Assembly (NCBI GenBank): GCA_963724625.1
Contig: CAVRVO010000005.1
Span: 62,001-126,000 of the forward strand
DNA: 64,000 bases
Direction: 5' to 3'
DNA from: DATBVX01 sp963724625
GTDB taxonomy: Bacteria > Pseudomonadota > Gammaproteobacteria > Steroidobacterales > Steroidobacteraceae
Each line of letters begins with the position of its first letter. The first letter of the stretch is position 1. The translations under genes were made by a program, and so were the position numbers. This document shows, in pieces, positions 44,058 through 53,951 of the stretch. Below the pieces are notes generated by a model. It saw only the letters and a program-made list of their open reading frames with translations. It had not been told where the DNA came from and did no database searches.

Positions 44058-44879
44058 ATGAAGGTTGAAGAAATGTTCAGCGTCAAGGGCTATGGCGCAA
44101 TCGTGACCGGTGGCGCGAGCGGCCTGGGATTGGGATTCACCGAGGTGCTGGCCGAAAACGGCGCACGCGTGACCATGCTCGATCTCAGCGAGGAACGCAT
44201 TGCACGCGAAGGTAAGCGTCTGCGCGATGCAGGATGCGATGTGCGCGGCGTGGTTGTCGACGTGACGGATCGTCCCGCTTTGCATCGCGCGTTCGACGAG
44301 GCCGCCGCGCTCTATGGCCGTCTGGACGTGGTGTTCGCCAACGCCGGGATCGCTGCGGGCCCGGGATTCGTTACGCTGGATCGCAAGACACGCGTGCCGG
44401 AGGGCGCAGTCGAGAACTACGACGACGCGCGCTGGGACAAGGTCATCGAGACCAACCTCAATTCGGTGTTTACGACCATCAAGGCGGCGGCGCGGCACAT
44501 GAAGAAGCGCAACTCCGGTCGCATCATCGTCACGACCTCGGTTGCGGGCCTCCTGATCGAATCAGGCGTTGGCGCCGCGTACATGGCAGCGAAGGCGGGC
44601 GCCGCACATTACACGCGGGTCGCGGCGCAGGAACTCGCGCGTTACAACATCCTCGTGAACGCAATTGCCCCGGGCCCCTTCATCACGAACATCGGCGGGG
44701 GGCACGCGCACACGCCGGCGGTGCAGCAGGCATTTGCTCACACGATCCCACTCGGGCGCATGGCAAGCGTCGAGGAGATCAAGGGCCTCGCGCTTTACCT
44801 GGCTTCGCCTGCCTCGAGCTTCATGACCGGCACCCAGATCGTCATCGACGGGGGCGCATTGCTGGGCACAGTCGACTGA
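44058..44879 (+). CDS. Short-chain dehydrogenase/reductase (SDR)
   Basis: Classical SDR of 273 residues. Cofactor loop VTGGASGLGLGFTEVL, acidic MLDLSEER (which favours NAD), FANAGIAAG, Ser in TTSVAGL, YMAAKAGAAHYTR with the catalytic Tyr and Lys, and IAPGPFITNIGGG. An inserted loop (DRKTRVPEGAVENYDDARW) is typical of 3-hydroxyacyl/alcohol dehydrogenase-like members. It is probably cotranscribed with the preceding hydrolase; the substrate is unknown. It ends 12 bases from the convergent MBL gene. Confidence 0.93.
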   Translation: MKVEEMFSVKGYGAIVTGGASGLGLGFTEVLAENGARVTMLDLSEERIAREGKRLRDAGCDVRGVVVDVTDRPALHRAFDEAAALYGRLDVVFANAGIAAGPGFVTLDRKTRVPEGAVENYDDARWDKVIETNLNSVFTTIKAAARHMKKRNSGRIIVTTSVAGLLIESGVGAAYMAAKAGAAHYTRVAAQELARYNILVNAIAPGPFITNIGGGHAHTPAVQQAFAHTIPLGRMASVEEIKGLALYLASPASSFMTGTQIVIDGGALLGTVD

Positions 44880-44891
44880 CTGGCTCCACTT

Positions 44892-45641
44892 CTACGCAGC
44901 CGCGGCACGGTTTGACGCGTTGAGGCGATCGGCGAGGGCGCACAGCAGTTTCGCGCCATCTCCGCGCCAGGCACTGCCGTGCATGCAGGCGAGCGTCTGC
45001 GGATTTTCTCCGGCGATGCGCCTGAGGATCGCGCCAGTATTTGGCGAATGGGCAAAGTAGTCCATCGGTGCGCGAAACGCCTCGCTCGGTTCGAGGATAT
45101 CCGTCTCAACCAGTGGCTGCTCGCCGGTGCCCCCCTGCGTGAACAGGTCACCGCACAGGAACGTGCGGGTGGTGTTTTCCATCATCAACCCACACTCCCA
45201 GCCATGGGGCACGTGTGGCGTGTCGAACCAGCGCACGTTGTGCGCACCGAGAGACAGGAGCGCACCGTCAGCGAGCACTCGCGGGGCACGATTCGCCAGG
45301 TCACTGATTGAGGTCATGGCTGCGATGGCGCCGCACACCGGTTCAGAATTGGGCGCGGATGCCAGAAATTCATTCAGCGAACCACATTCGTCCGCTTCAA
45401 CGTGGGAGAAGCCGACGTAACGAAGCCGCTCCACCGGCATCACCTTGCCGATCGCCTCGCGCACCAGCGCGAACATGCGGCGCGGTCCGGTGTGGAAGAG
45501 CAGGGGCTCTGCATCCACGATCAGGTACTGATTGAAGCTGAAGCTTCCAGGGCCATCCGGAACGGCAACCGGCGTATTGATCCGGAAGATACCGGCGGCG
45601 ATTTCGTGGACGTTGGTGCCCGAGCTTGCGTTGGTGATCAT
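44892..45641 (-). CDS. MBL-fold metallo-hydrolase (ODP/flavodiiron-like)
   Basis: A 249-residue metallo-beta-lactamase-fold protein. The metal motif is H80-x-E82-x-D84 in GFSHVEADECG rather than HxHxDH, as in the diiron centre of flavodiiron proteins and related oxygen-binding di-iron proteins (ODP). Further ligands are likely in TPHVPHGWECG, FLCGDLFTQGG and CMHGSAW. A diiron oxygen- or nitric-oxide-handling role is therefore possible, although no flavodoxin domain is present. Its start faces the ECF sigma gene across a perfect palindrome at 45668-45702. Confidence 0.85.
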   Translation of the reverse strand: MITNASSGTNVHEIAAGIFRINTPVAVPDGPGSFSFNQYLIVDAEPLLFHTGPRRMFALVREAIGKVMPVERLRYVGFSHVEADECGSLNEFLASAPNSEPVCGAIAAMTSISDLANRAPRVLADGALLSLGAHNVRWFDTPHVPHGWECGLMMENTTRTFLCGDLFTQGGTGEQPLVETDILEPSEAFRAPMDYFAHSPNTGAILRRIAGENPQTLACMHGSAWRGDGAKLLCALADRLNASNRAAAA

Positions 45642-45667
45642 CGATAGATCCTCTGGGTTGTTTGCGT

Positions 45668-45702
45668 GGAAGTGTAACGACCTGCCGGGCCGTTACACTT
45701 CC
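45668..45702. promoter_or_regulatory. Perfect 12-bp palindrome between divergent MBL and sigma genes
   Basis: GGAAGTGTAACG, an 11-base spacer, CGTTACACTTCC. It lies 27 bases upstream of the MBL start and 33 bases upstream of the sigma start, so it is suited to a shared operator. It could also be two back-to-back TGTAAC elements of ECF promoters; TGTAAC-type -35 boxes are known for some ECF groups. Confidence 0.6.
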
Positions 45703-45734
45703 TTTGCAGACGGAGGCTCGCATATGCTCGCGCT

Positions 45735-46307
45735 GTGCCGACATCTGAAGTCGCCGGGAATGACGAGTCCGCGCTGGTGCACGCGATCCTCGCCGCGCGG
45801 CCGGCAATTGCGCGTGACGCCGAGGCTGAGCTGTGCAGGCGTCTCGCACCGCGAATCCGTCTCTATGGGCTCAAGCATCTGCGTGACGGGCATGCGGCGG
45901 CGGATCTCGTCCAGCAGGTGCTGCTCATCACTCTGCAGCGTCTGCGGGCCGGTGAGCTGCGCCAGCCCGAGCAGGTCGTGTCATTCGTGCTCGGAACTGC
46001 ACGGCTGACCGTCCTGGAACTGCGACGCGGGCCCGCGCGACGCGAGCAGTTGCTCGAGGCGTACCTCGTCGAGGAGGCGAGCGAGATGAACACGGAAATA
46101 AGCTCGGAGGCGCAACGGCAGCGCCTGCTCGGTTGCCTTCGCAACCTCACGGAACGCGAGCGCTCGGTAGTGCTTCTCACCTTCACTGCGGACAAGCCGA
46201 CTGAAGAAGTCGCGGATGACCTGGGCCTGGAGACAGGCAATGTACGGGTGATCCGTCATCGTGCCCTGCAGAGACTGCGGGATTGTCTGGATGCGGCAGG
46301 TCCATGA
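45735..46307 (+). CDS. ECF-type RNA polymerase sigma factor (second)
   Basis: Sigma-70 family factor, 190 residues. Region 2 is LCRRLAPRIRLYGLKHLRDG, AAADLVQQVLLITLQRLRAG and QVVSFVLGTARLTVLELRRG. Region 4 is LTERERSVVLLTFTADKPTE and TGNVRVIRHRALQRLRDCL. The start is GTG 45735; the strong GGAGG at 45711-45715 lies 19 bases upstream and matches an ATG at 45724 in another frame, so the exact start is unsure. Its stop overlaps the ATG of the zf-HC2 anti-sigma gene. The palindrome upstream and the TonB receptor downstream suggest control of that receptor. Confidence 0.88.
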   Translation: MPTSEVAGNDESALVHAILAARPAIARDAEAELCRRLAPRIRLYGLKHLRDGHAAADLVQQVLLITLQRLRAGELRQPEQVVSFVLGTARLTVLELRRGPARREQLLEAYLVEEASEMNTEISSEAQRQRLLGCLRNLTERERSVVLLTFTADKPTEEVADDLGLETGNVRVIRHRALQRLRDCLDAAGP

Positions 46308-46891
46308 GCCAGATTCACTGCAGCGCTCCGGTGCCGCTTGGAAAGCTCGTCGACTATTGGCTGGGCGAGATCAGCGGCGATGAGGAGCAGCAGATCGATG
46401 AGCACTTGTTCGGCTGCGAGGCCTGCTCGCGACGGTTACAAGGGCTCGTGGGATTGGGCGACAGCATCCGCGTGTTGATGCGTCAGGGCGTTGTACCGGG
46501 AGTCATCAGTGCAAGACTGCTGGAGCGCCTGATGCAAGAAGGCTTGCGTGTGCGGGAGTATCGCGTCGCGCCGAATGGCAGCGTCAACTGCACTGTGGCA
46601 CCGGAGGACGACCTGCTGGTGTCTCGACTGCAAGCACCTCTTGCCGGCGTGAAGCGGCTCGATCTGGTCTTCATCGACGTCTTCCAACCGGGCGAAGCCC
46701 GACTTTGCGAGATTCCCTTCAATCCCGGCGCTGACGCGGTGATCCTGGTGCCACCGATCGACGAAGTGCGTCGGCAGCATGCCCATACCGGAATCATGCG
46801 ACTGTTGGCGATAGACGGTGCGAAGGAGAGACTCCTGGGCGAATATGTCTTTCACCATTCTCCGTGGCCGGCCTCGCACGAAGCAGGTTGA
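46304..46891 (+). CDS. Soluble zf-HC2 anti-sigma factor
   Basis: A 195-residue anti-sigma protein. The zinc motif HLFGCEACS (H-x3-C-x2-C, with an N-terminal His/Cys contribution) is preceded by LVDYWLGEISGDEEQQIDEH. The remaining 140 residues are soluble, with a beta-rich C-terminal domain (DLVFIDVFQPGEARLCEIPF) and a final His-rich stretch (HHSPWPASH). There is no membrane span, so it senses a cytoplasmic cue, unlike FecR-type regulators. ATGA overlap with the sigma gene. The C-terminal domain has no known family that I recognise. Confidence 0.82.
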   Translation: MSQIHCSAPVPLGKLVDYWLGEISGDEEQQIDEHLFGCEACSRRLQGLVGLGDSIRVLMRQGVVPGVISARLLERLMQEGLRVREYRVAPNGSVNCTVAPEDDLLVSRLQAPLAGVKRLDLVFIDVFQPGEARLCEIPFNPGADAVILVPPIDEVRRQHAHTGIMRLLAIDGAKERLLGEYVFHHSPWPASHEAG

Positions 46892-46961
46892 CGCCGACCC
46901 CAAAATGAATACGCTCAACCCCGGCAGGAACCTGTTTCATCAAGCAGGACAGGGGGGTTAG

Positions 46962-49303
46962 ATGTGTAAGGGGCATATTGGGCTGTTGTGCTCATCATTG
47001 GTGCTGACCGCATCAGTTGTCGGGCTTACCGGCATCGCGACCGCGCAGACTACGGCGCAAGTCAGCGCGACATCGGGAGGGACCCTCGGCGAAGTCATCG
47101 TCACGGCGCGCAAGTTCGAGGAGAACTTGCAGGACACGCCGATCGCGGTGACGGCATTTACCGGTAGCGAGCTGGAAGCACGGCAGATCTTCAAGACCGA
47201 CCGCCTGGACGAGGTGGTCCCGAATCTGCAGTTCGCCAACAACGCTCCGCTCGCGGGGAACAATTCCTCATCACAAGTGTTCATCCGCGGTATCGGCCAG
47301 ACGGACCCGACCTCGACGGTCGATCCGGGCGTCGGCCTCTACATCGACGATCGTGTACATGGGCTCCTCTGTCGGCGCCAACATGGAGCTGCGGGACATT
47401 TCCTCGGTGCAGGTGTTGCGCGGTCCGCAGGGCACATTGTTCGGACGCAACACCATCGGCGGCGCAATCGTGATGACGACCAAGGACCCCGGGGACGATT
47501 TCGGCGGCACAGTCAGGCTTGGCGGCGGCTCGGACAGCCTGATCGATGCGTTCGGCGCGCTGGACGTTCCGTTTTCCGACACCTTCAAGTCACGCTTCAC
47601 CGCGGGCCTGCGCAAGCAGGATGGCTACGTGACGCGTACTGACGGCGAAGACCTCGGCGATACGAACACCTATACGGTTACGGCCAAGCTGGTCTGGCGC
47701 CCGAGTGATGCGTTCGAGGGCAAGTTCCTCGCCGACTACACCAACTCGGATGAGAACGGCAGTCCGCTCGTTTTTGCTGCCTACACGGAGACTGCTGCGT
47801 TTGGACGCGTGGCGAGCCTGGACGCAGGCTGCCCTGGGTTGTCAGACGGTCTGGTGCCGCCGCCAGGACTGCCAGACCAGCCGGCGGTGCCGATGATTGC
47901 TGATGATCGTTGTGCCAACGATCTGCAGGACCGCGGACCGTATCACAACAACGGTACGGCACCGCTGACGAGCCAACTCAGCAATTGGGGCGGTTCGCTG
48001 AACCTCACCTTCAACTTCAACGAGGCCCTCGCGCTCAAGTCGATCAGCTCCTACCGGGGCATCAGCTGGGAAGGCAACCGCGACGCGGACAACACGCCGC
48101 TGCCGATCCTGCACACCTTCTACGATGTCGATGGCTGGCAGTGGAGCCAGGAGCTGCAACTCCTGTACGAGGGCGGACCGCTCAAGGGCGTGTTCGGGGC
48201 GTACTACTTCGAGCAGGCCTCCGACGACATCGTGACCATCACGCTCAATCCGCCGGTGCCACCACCCGGGCCGAATCTGGACAGCGACAACAACAAGGTC
48301 GAAAACCAGAGCTGGGCCGTGTTCACGCAATGGACCTACAGGTTCTTCGACGACCGGCTCGGCGTCACCGTCGGCGGTCGGTACACGGAAGACAAGAAGG
48401 GCTCCTATCCGGATCAGTTCGACTACTCGGCGCCGAACGTGAAGCAGGTGCCGGTGCAGTGGTATCGCGACACGTTCAGCAAGTTCACGCCCTCGGGATC
48501 GGTTGACTTCAAGATTACCGACCAGGCGATGATCTACGTGAGCTACTCGGAAGGCTTCAAGGGCGGCGGGTGGAACAGTCATTTCAACCAGCCCCCACCG
48601 CCCCCGGCCTTCCTGGCGCAGGTACAGGAATTCCAACCCGAGGAAGCCCAGACCTACGAGTTCGGCTTCAAGCTCGATCTGGCGGGAAATACCTTGCGAC
48701 TGAACGGTGCAGTGTTTCTCGACGGACTACAACGACCTGCAGGTGACCTATCGTGGCCCGCGGCCTAACGGTGTCGCACCGTTCCTGATCAACGCCGGTA
48801 AGGCGAGTGTGGATGGCGGTGAACTCGAAGCCACCTGGGCACCCACCGACAACTGGATCTTCGAAGCGAGTGTTGGCTACCTCGATGCGACTTTGGATGA
48901 GCTTGATATCAATCCGGTCGCCGCACCTCCGGCCACGCTCCTGCCCGGCAACAGGCTGCCGTTCGCACCCGAATGGCAGGCGCACGCAGGCATCGCGTAC
49001 ACGGCCCATGCCGGGAGCGTGCGGATCATTCCGCGCCTCGATGTGTCGTACCAGGACAGGACGTTCTTCGATGCCGCGAACACACCGCAGATCGCGCAAC
49101 TCGACAGCGTGACGGTCTACAACGTGTCGCTGCGCTTCGAATCCGAGCAGGGCAACTGGGGAGTGACGCTGGGCTGTAACAACGCGAGCGACGAGACTTA
49201 TCCGATCGCCGGCAACTCGTCGTTGGATACCGGCAGCGGTTACGCGGAGATCGCGTATTCACGGCCGCGCGAGTACTTCGCAATACTGAACTACGACTTC
49301 TGA
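46962..49303 (+). CDS. TonB-dependent receptor, two frameshifts
   Basis: Outer-membrane receptor of about 780 residues when joined. Signal peptide MCKGHIGLLCSSLVLTASVV; plug start LGEVIVTARKFEENLQDTPI; plug motif VQVLRGPQGTLFGRNTIGGA; barrel strands including VYVSYSEGFKGGGWN-like segments; C-terminus SRPREYFAILNYDF. Frames change near 47351, where one extra base splits the conserved YIDDVYMGSS, and near 48714-48717, where an extra T in TTTCTC splits AVFSTDYNDLQVTY. Removing one base at each site restores the whole protein. It is read in the same direction as the sigma/anti-sigma pair, 70 bases upstream. The ligand is unknown. Confidence 0.88.
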
Positions 49304-49319
49304 GGGTCGAGAGCCAGAA

Positions 49320-50114
49320 TCAGTGACGGATCATCATTGGGCCAAGGATGGCCCAGAGCCCTGCGAGGATCAACAGCGCGCCACCGAATCGGCTCGCACG
49401 CATTCCGAAGGGGGCCAGCTTCTCGAACAGGATGAACAGGCTGATGGCCGCGATCACCCACAGGTTCATCACCCCACCGACAAATAGCAGCAGCATCAAC
49501 GCCCAGCAACAGCCCAGGCAGTACAGCCCGTGCTCGAAGCCCATCCGCAGCGCCCCCATCGTCCCGGGGCGGAACTGCTCCACGATCAGCTCAGCCGGGG
49601 AGCGGCAGTGTTTGAGGCATGAGCGCTTGAAGCGCGTGAGCTCGTAGACACCGGCGAGGATCAGAACGACACCGCTTAAGGGACGGTTCTGCAACTCCAA
49701 CATGGGGGAGAGCTGCATCAGGTCGCGCAGCATCAGTTGCAGCGGCGTTACCGCGGCGCTGAAGAGAGTCCACACCGCGAGGTACCCGCAGGCGAACGCA
49801 TACACACGCAGGCGTGTGCTTGCGCGGGCCTGCGATTTGCGGACGACGGCGGCGTAGAGGAGAACCGCGGGCGCAGCTGACGGCAGCATCATGCCGATCA
49901 TCATGACCACCCACATCGCGAACAGCAGCAGCGCGCAAGTCCAGTCCCATTCCGGCGCCATCATCCACGAGGCGGGTCCATCCATCGCGCCGTACATGTC
50001 GCGAGCCATCGGCACTATCCATGACCAGCACAGCAGTACCACGATCGCGAGAGCGCCGGCCGTGAGCCAGCGGTCGTGCTTCAGCACCGTCTCAAGTGTG
50101 GTTTCGTCGCTCAA
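49320..50114 (-). CDS. DUF2182 metal-binding-type membrane protein
   Basis: A 264-residue inner-membrane protein of family DUF2182 with about seven spans. Hallmarks are WSWIVPMARDMYGAMDGP, the Met-rich MWVVMMIGMMLPSAAP, CLKHCRSP and GLYCLGCCWALM. The Met and Cys motifs suggest a copper or other soft metal, but no function is established. The gene is convergent with the TonB receptor, 16 bases away. The DUF1326 partner often found with DUF2182 is not seen here. Confidence 0.87.
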   Translation of the reverse strand: MSDETTLETVLKHDRWLTAGALAIVVLLCWSWIVPMARDMYGAMDGPASWMMAPEWDWTCALLLFAMWVVMMIGMMLPSAAPAVLLYAAVVRKSQARASTRLRVYAFACGYLAVWTLFSAAVTPLQLMLRDLMQLSPMLELQNRPLSGVVLILAGVYELTRFKRSCLKHCRSPAELIVEQFRPGTMGALRMGFEHGLYCLGCCWALMLLLFVGGVMNLWVIAAISLFILFEKLAPFGMRASRFGGALLILAGLWAILGPMMIRH

Positions 50115-50386
50115 CTATGCTGCCAACGTCAGCCGGTGCGCACGACCCCACGTCGTCCAATGAATACGCGCCAAGTGCGCGTGCGTGTCGTTGAGATCGA
50201 GCTCGATCGGCCCGGATGCCCTGGCCTTGCCACTTGCGTCATGAATTCTCCAACAACCGCCGTCAATCCAGGCGACGCCATTCTAGAGCCTACCGCAGCC
50301 TGAAGCAGTCTTTGAATCTTGAACGCGCAACTGCGGGCTGGCTTTGAGGTAAAGTCGCTCCTGTCCGTTGCCGCCGAGGAGTAACC
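50115..50386. other. Intergenic, divergent DUF2182 / DUF1993
   Basis: About 270 bases with no supported gene; it holds both promoters. A GGAG at 50378-50381 is the DUF1993 ribosome site. Confidence 0.4.
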
Positions 50387-50896
50387 ATGGCCGTTTCGAT
50401 GTACGACATATCCGTTGCCCCGTTTTCGCGAACACTGCAGAACCTCTCAAACATCCTGGACAAGGCTATCGCCTATGCGGCCGCGAAAAAGATCGACGGC
50501 AAGGTCCTGGTTGAATCCCGATTGTTTCCCGACATGTTTCCCCTGGCGAGCCAGGTGCGGATCGCCTGTGACTTCGCCAAGGGTTGTTCGGGACGACTGG
50601 CCGGTGTCGATGTGCCGAAGCACGAGGACAATGAGTCGACGCTGGAAGAGCTCAAGGCACGGATCGCCAAGACTCTGGATTTTCTCGGCACCATCAAGCC
50701 GCAGCAGCTCCAGGGCTCGGACGAGCGCACTATCACTCACGAAATGCGCGTACAGACACTCAAGATGCCAGGCCTGCAATACCTGACCGGTTTCGCGCTG
50801 CCCAATTTCTACTTCCACGCTACCACGGCATATGCGCTGCTGCGGCACAACGGCCTGGAGCTTGGAAAGCGCGATTTTATCGGCCCACCGCCTTGA
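50387..50896 (+). CDS. DUF1993 family protein
   Basis: A 169-residue soluble four-helix protein of the DUF1993 family (DinB-like fold). Characteristic segments are MYDISVAPFSRTLQNLSNIL, RLFPDMFPLASQVRIACDFA and LPNFYFHATTAYALLRHNG. The conserved His/Asp set resembles DinB metal sites, but function is unknown. The start is ATG 50387 with GAGGAGTAACC. Confidence 0.92.
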   Translation: MAVSMYDISVAPFSRTLQNLSNILDKAIAYAAAKKIDGKVLVESRLFPDMFPLASQVRIACDFAKGCSGRLAGVDVPKHEDNESTLEELKARIAKTLDFLGTIKPQQLQGSDERTITHEMRVQTLKMPGLQYLTGFALPNFYFHATTAYALLRHNGLELGKRDFIGPPP

Positions 50897-50912
50897 GCGT
50901 CGTTCAGACTGC

Positions 50913-53562
50913 CTAGTCTCCGAGACCCGCGCGAATATCGGTGGCGTGCCTTTCCTTCTGGGCTACGCACAGATCGACATGTTCGAGCGTGCGGGCGAGC
51001 TCGAGCTCACCCATGCCGAGCTCGCGGGCCTTGGGCGTCAGGAATGTATCGAGCTCCTTGCGATGCCCACTGTCGCAGAACCCATCGGGGAACTCGAAGG
51101 TCGCGGACTGACTGGATCCGGGCAGCCGTTGCAAGACCGCCTCGTAGTTATCGCGCAGCCATTGCCACGCCTCCTCGCGCATCGATGGCGAGCTGAACTG
51201 ACCGCCCAGCATCGAATACATCTCGTAGATTCGCGTGCCCGGATCAATGGCCAGGGCGCGCACCCTGGTCGCTGTCGCGGGCTGCTCTGACAGGCCGAGG
51301 GCAGCTGCGGCATGCTGCCGGAGCAACCCATCCTGGGTTTGCGCGAACATCTTTATCAGGGATTCGGCAAACACACCGTCCTCCTGCGCGGCAACGCCCC
51401 ATGCGATGTCACGGATCGAGGTGTCGAGTGCAGCTGGATCGGTAAGCGATGCGCGCGCGGCCTGCAAGAGCACTGACCGAACAGCCGGGTCGCGAGCGCC
51501 TAACGCGAGAATTCTCAGCAACGACACCCGCAACAGCTGCTGTTCGGCCGGCTCTCTATCGTGCGCGCCAACCCGCGGATCAAATCCGAGCACGTGCAGC
51601 CGCGGACCATAGATGTCGCTCAGCCTGCGCTCCATCATGCTGCGTTGCGCGGCATCGAGTACGCGGTCATGCAGATCGATGAGCGTATGCGCCAACGCGA
51701 CCGCCACCTGGCGGTCTGGATGCTCGCTGAGTGCTTCGGCAGCGCCCAGGAGCTTGTCGAGGTTCAGGGCGCCTGCCTGGTACGCGGCATCGAGACTGTC
51801 TGCGAGCGCAAGGCCTTCACCTGGAGACAGCGACTTGGCGAGCCCGAGCAAACTGTCCATCGCAGCGGGCGCCATCGCGAAACGGTAATAGCCGGCACCA
51901 CCGGCGTTCGGCATGACCGCAGAAACCTTCATGTCGGTCGGCACCTCGAGCGTGGCGCTCGGACCGGTAATCAGGGTGCACCGCTTTTGCGGTTTCGCGG
52001 GGCCAAGAAATGCTGCGCAAAACGGCACTTTCCATTCCCCGCCTGGCGGGATCGTCGAGCCGAGCGGTCGATAACGAGCCTGCGCAAGCTCCAACCTGCG
52101 GCCATCGGCAGAGGTCCGCACCGTTATCAGTGGAACGCCTGGCTGCTCGACGAAGGTTCGAAACGCGTCGACGATCGCGGGTTGCCCGGCGGCCCTGGCG
52201 AGCGCACTGAAGAAGTCCTGGGCGGTTGCATTGCCATGCGGGTGCGCGAGCAGGTGCTGGTGAACGCCGCGCTGAAACACTTCCTCTCCCATGTACGACT
52301 CGAACATCGCCAGCACGCCGCCGCCCTTATCGTAAGTGATCGAGTCGAAAGCGCTGGCGATGCGTGTGTTGTCAGCGATCGATTCGCGAATCGGCCGACC
52401 GGCGCGCTGCGAGTCGACATTCATTGCCCCCAGAGCATCGACGATCAGCGAAGTGCGCAAGCCGAGATCCGGGCGCCATTGATCAGCAATCTTGATGCCG
52501 CTCCACTCGGCGAAGGACTCGTTGAGCCAGAGGTCGTCCCACCAGACCGGAGTCACCAGGTCGCCGACCCAGTGATGTGCGATCTCATGTGCCGTGACCT
52601 CGCCGAATTCGAGAATCTGCTGCAGCGGGGCATCCGGCGCCAGCAGAATGAGGGTGTCGTCGAAGAGGATCGCCCCGGCGTTCTCCATGGCGCCGCCCAT
52701 ATCGGGCGACGCGATCAGGTCGAGCTTCGGGTAGGGGTACGCAATCCCGAAGTACTGCTCCAGACGCCGCACCAGCTCCGGGGTTTCACGTAGCGTGAGG
52801 GCGAGCTTGCTGCCCTGGCCGCGAGTCGCCACGCCTCGCAATGGCAGGGGCTTGCTGCGAATGTCATTCGGCGCGATGGCGGGCGCGTCCACGATGTCGA
52901 GAGGCCCAACAGCAATCGCGACGAGGTAGGTCGGCAGCGGCAGTGTGGGTGAGAATTCGTATCGAACCCGCCCATCCTGCGTCGGCGCCTTGACCAGGAG
53001 CTGCGCGTTCGACACCGCCTTGTTGCCCGCCGGGGTGATGATCGTGATCGAGAACGGTGTCTTGAAGCGCGGCTCGTCGAAGCCCGGAAACGCACGACGC
53101 GCATCGATCGGTTCCATCTGCGAGAACACGTACCAGTCCTCGCCCGCCTGCGAACGAAACAATCCTTCTGCCCCGGTGCGAAGGCCGCCTGAATAGGTGA
53201 TATGGATGAGGGCTGGTCCGGCGGGGAGCGCAGAATCAAAGTCCAGCCTTGCAACGCCACCGATCGGATCGACCTGCTTGTAGCGCGCCTGCAGAGTTCG
53301 ATCGCCCAGCTCGATCGGCTGCTTTTGACACGGTCAGCCCGCTGCCGTGCAGCCAGATGCGTTGCGCGGGGTGATTGATCCGCACCCGGATGTCAGCCTG
53401 GCCAGAGAAAGTTGCTTGTCGCGGATCGAGCTCGAAGGTGAGCGCGTAGCCCTCCGGCGTCACGGTGTCCGGGAGGCGTCCGTGCGGGAAGTCTTCCGCG
53501 GCGATGGCCGCGGGCGATGAAAAAGCTGCAATGAGCAATATGAAGGCAGCGCGAAACTGCAT
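50913..53562 (-). CDS. M1-family zinc aminopeptidase, one frameshift
   Basis: Exported gluzincin aminopeptidase of about 880 residues. Signal peptide MQFRAAFILLIAAFSSPAAI; N-terminal beta domain; exopeptidase motif GGAMENAGAILFDD; zinc site VTAHEIAHHWVGDLVTPVWW with the third ligand in NESFAEW (HExxH-x18-E). A long C-terminal HEAT-like helical domain (residues 520-880) follows. The frame breaks near 53334, in a four-A run, where one extra A separates LHGSGLTVSK from QPIELGDRTLQARYK; removing it restores the frame. The first 75 codons are in the other frame. It removes N-terminal residues from peptides, probably in the periplasm. Confidence 0.9.
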
Positions 53563-53636
53563 GATGTAGACCTCTGGAGAACGATTATGCCCTGCATCGG
53601 TGGTATCGTCAGCGCAATACCCGAGGGAGCCCGTCC

Positions 53637-53951
53637 ATGATTCGCCTGCTCATCGTCGCCAGAAAAGGCATCGACCTTTACTCGTTGCTGATCAAGAAGC
53701 AGGCGGACCTGCATCGCGGCGGTCGTGGGACTCTGCATCGCAAGGGCGCGAAGGAACGCGGGCGCGCCAAGTGGCGCCACGTCAAATATGACGGCTGGAT
53801 CTGGCTGGAAAAATGCCGCGCCGGGGTCGTTCTCGCCGAAATCTTCTCGCGCGCCGCGGGCGGCGAATCACAACTGATGAATTCGCTGGTGGGATTCCTG
53901 GACCGTCATTTTCGCGACGAGCTTGCGACCGTCAGCATTCACTACGACTGA
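53637..53951 (+). CDS. Conserved-looking small basic protein of unknown function
   Basis: A 104-residue protein: IDLYSLLIKKQADLHRGGRG, a basic stretch (RKGAKERGRAKWRHVKYDGW), then a globular end (WLEKCRAGVVLAEIFSRAAG, MNSLVGFLDRHFRDELATVS). No family is recognised. The start is ATG 53637 with GAGGGAG upstream. Its stop is adjacent to the stop of the convergent SCO1 gene (53951/53952). Confidence 0.68.
   Translation: MIRLLIVARKGIDLYSLLIKKQADLHRGGRGTLHRKGAKERGRAKWRHVKYDGWIWLEKCRAGVVLAEIFSRAAGGESQLMNSLVGFLDRHFRDELATVSIHYD

Noticed and set aside
46962..49303. Programmed frameshifting in the TonB receptor
   Set aside because: No slippery heptamer was noticed at the breaks, and the same kind of one-base insertion occurs in unrelated genes.
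51561..52793. A 410-codon plus-strand frame opposite the M1 aminopeptidase
   Set aside because: The opposite strand carries HExxH and GAMEN motifs; the plus frame has none.
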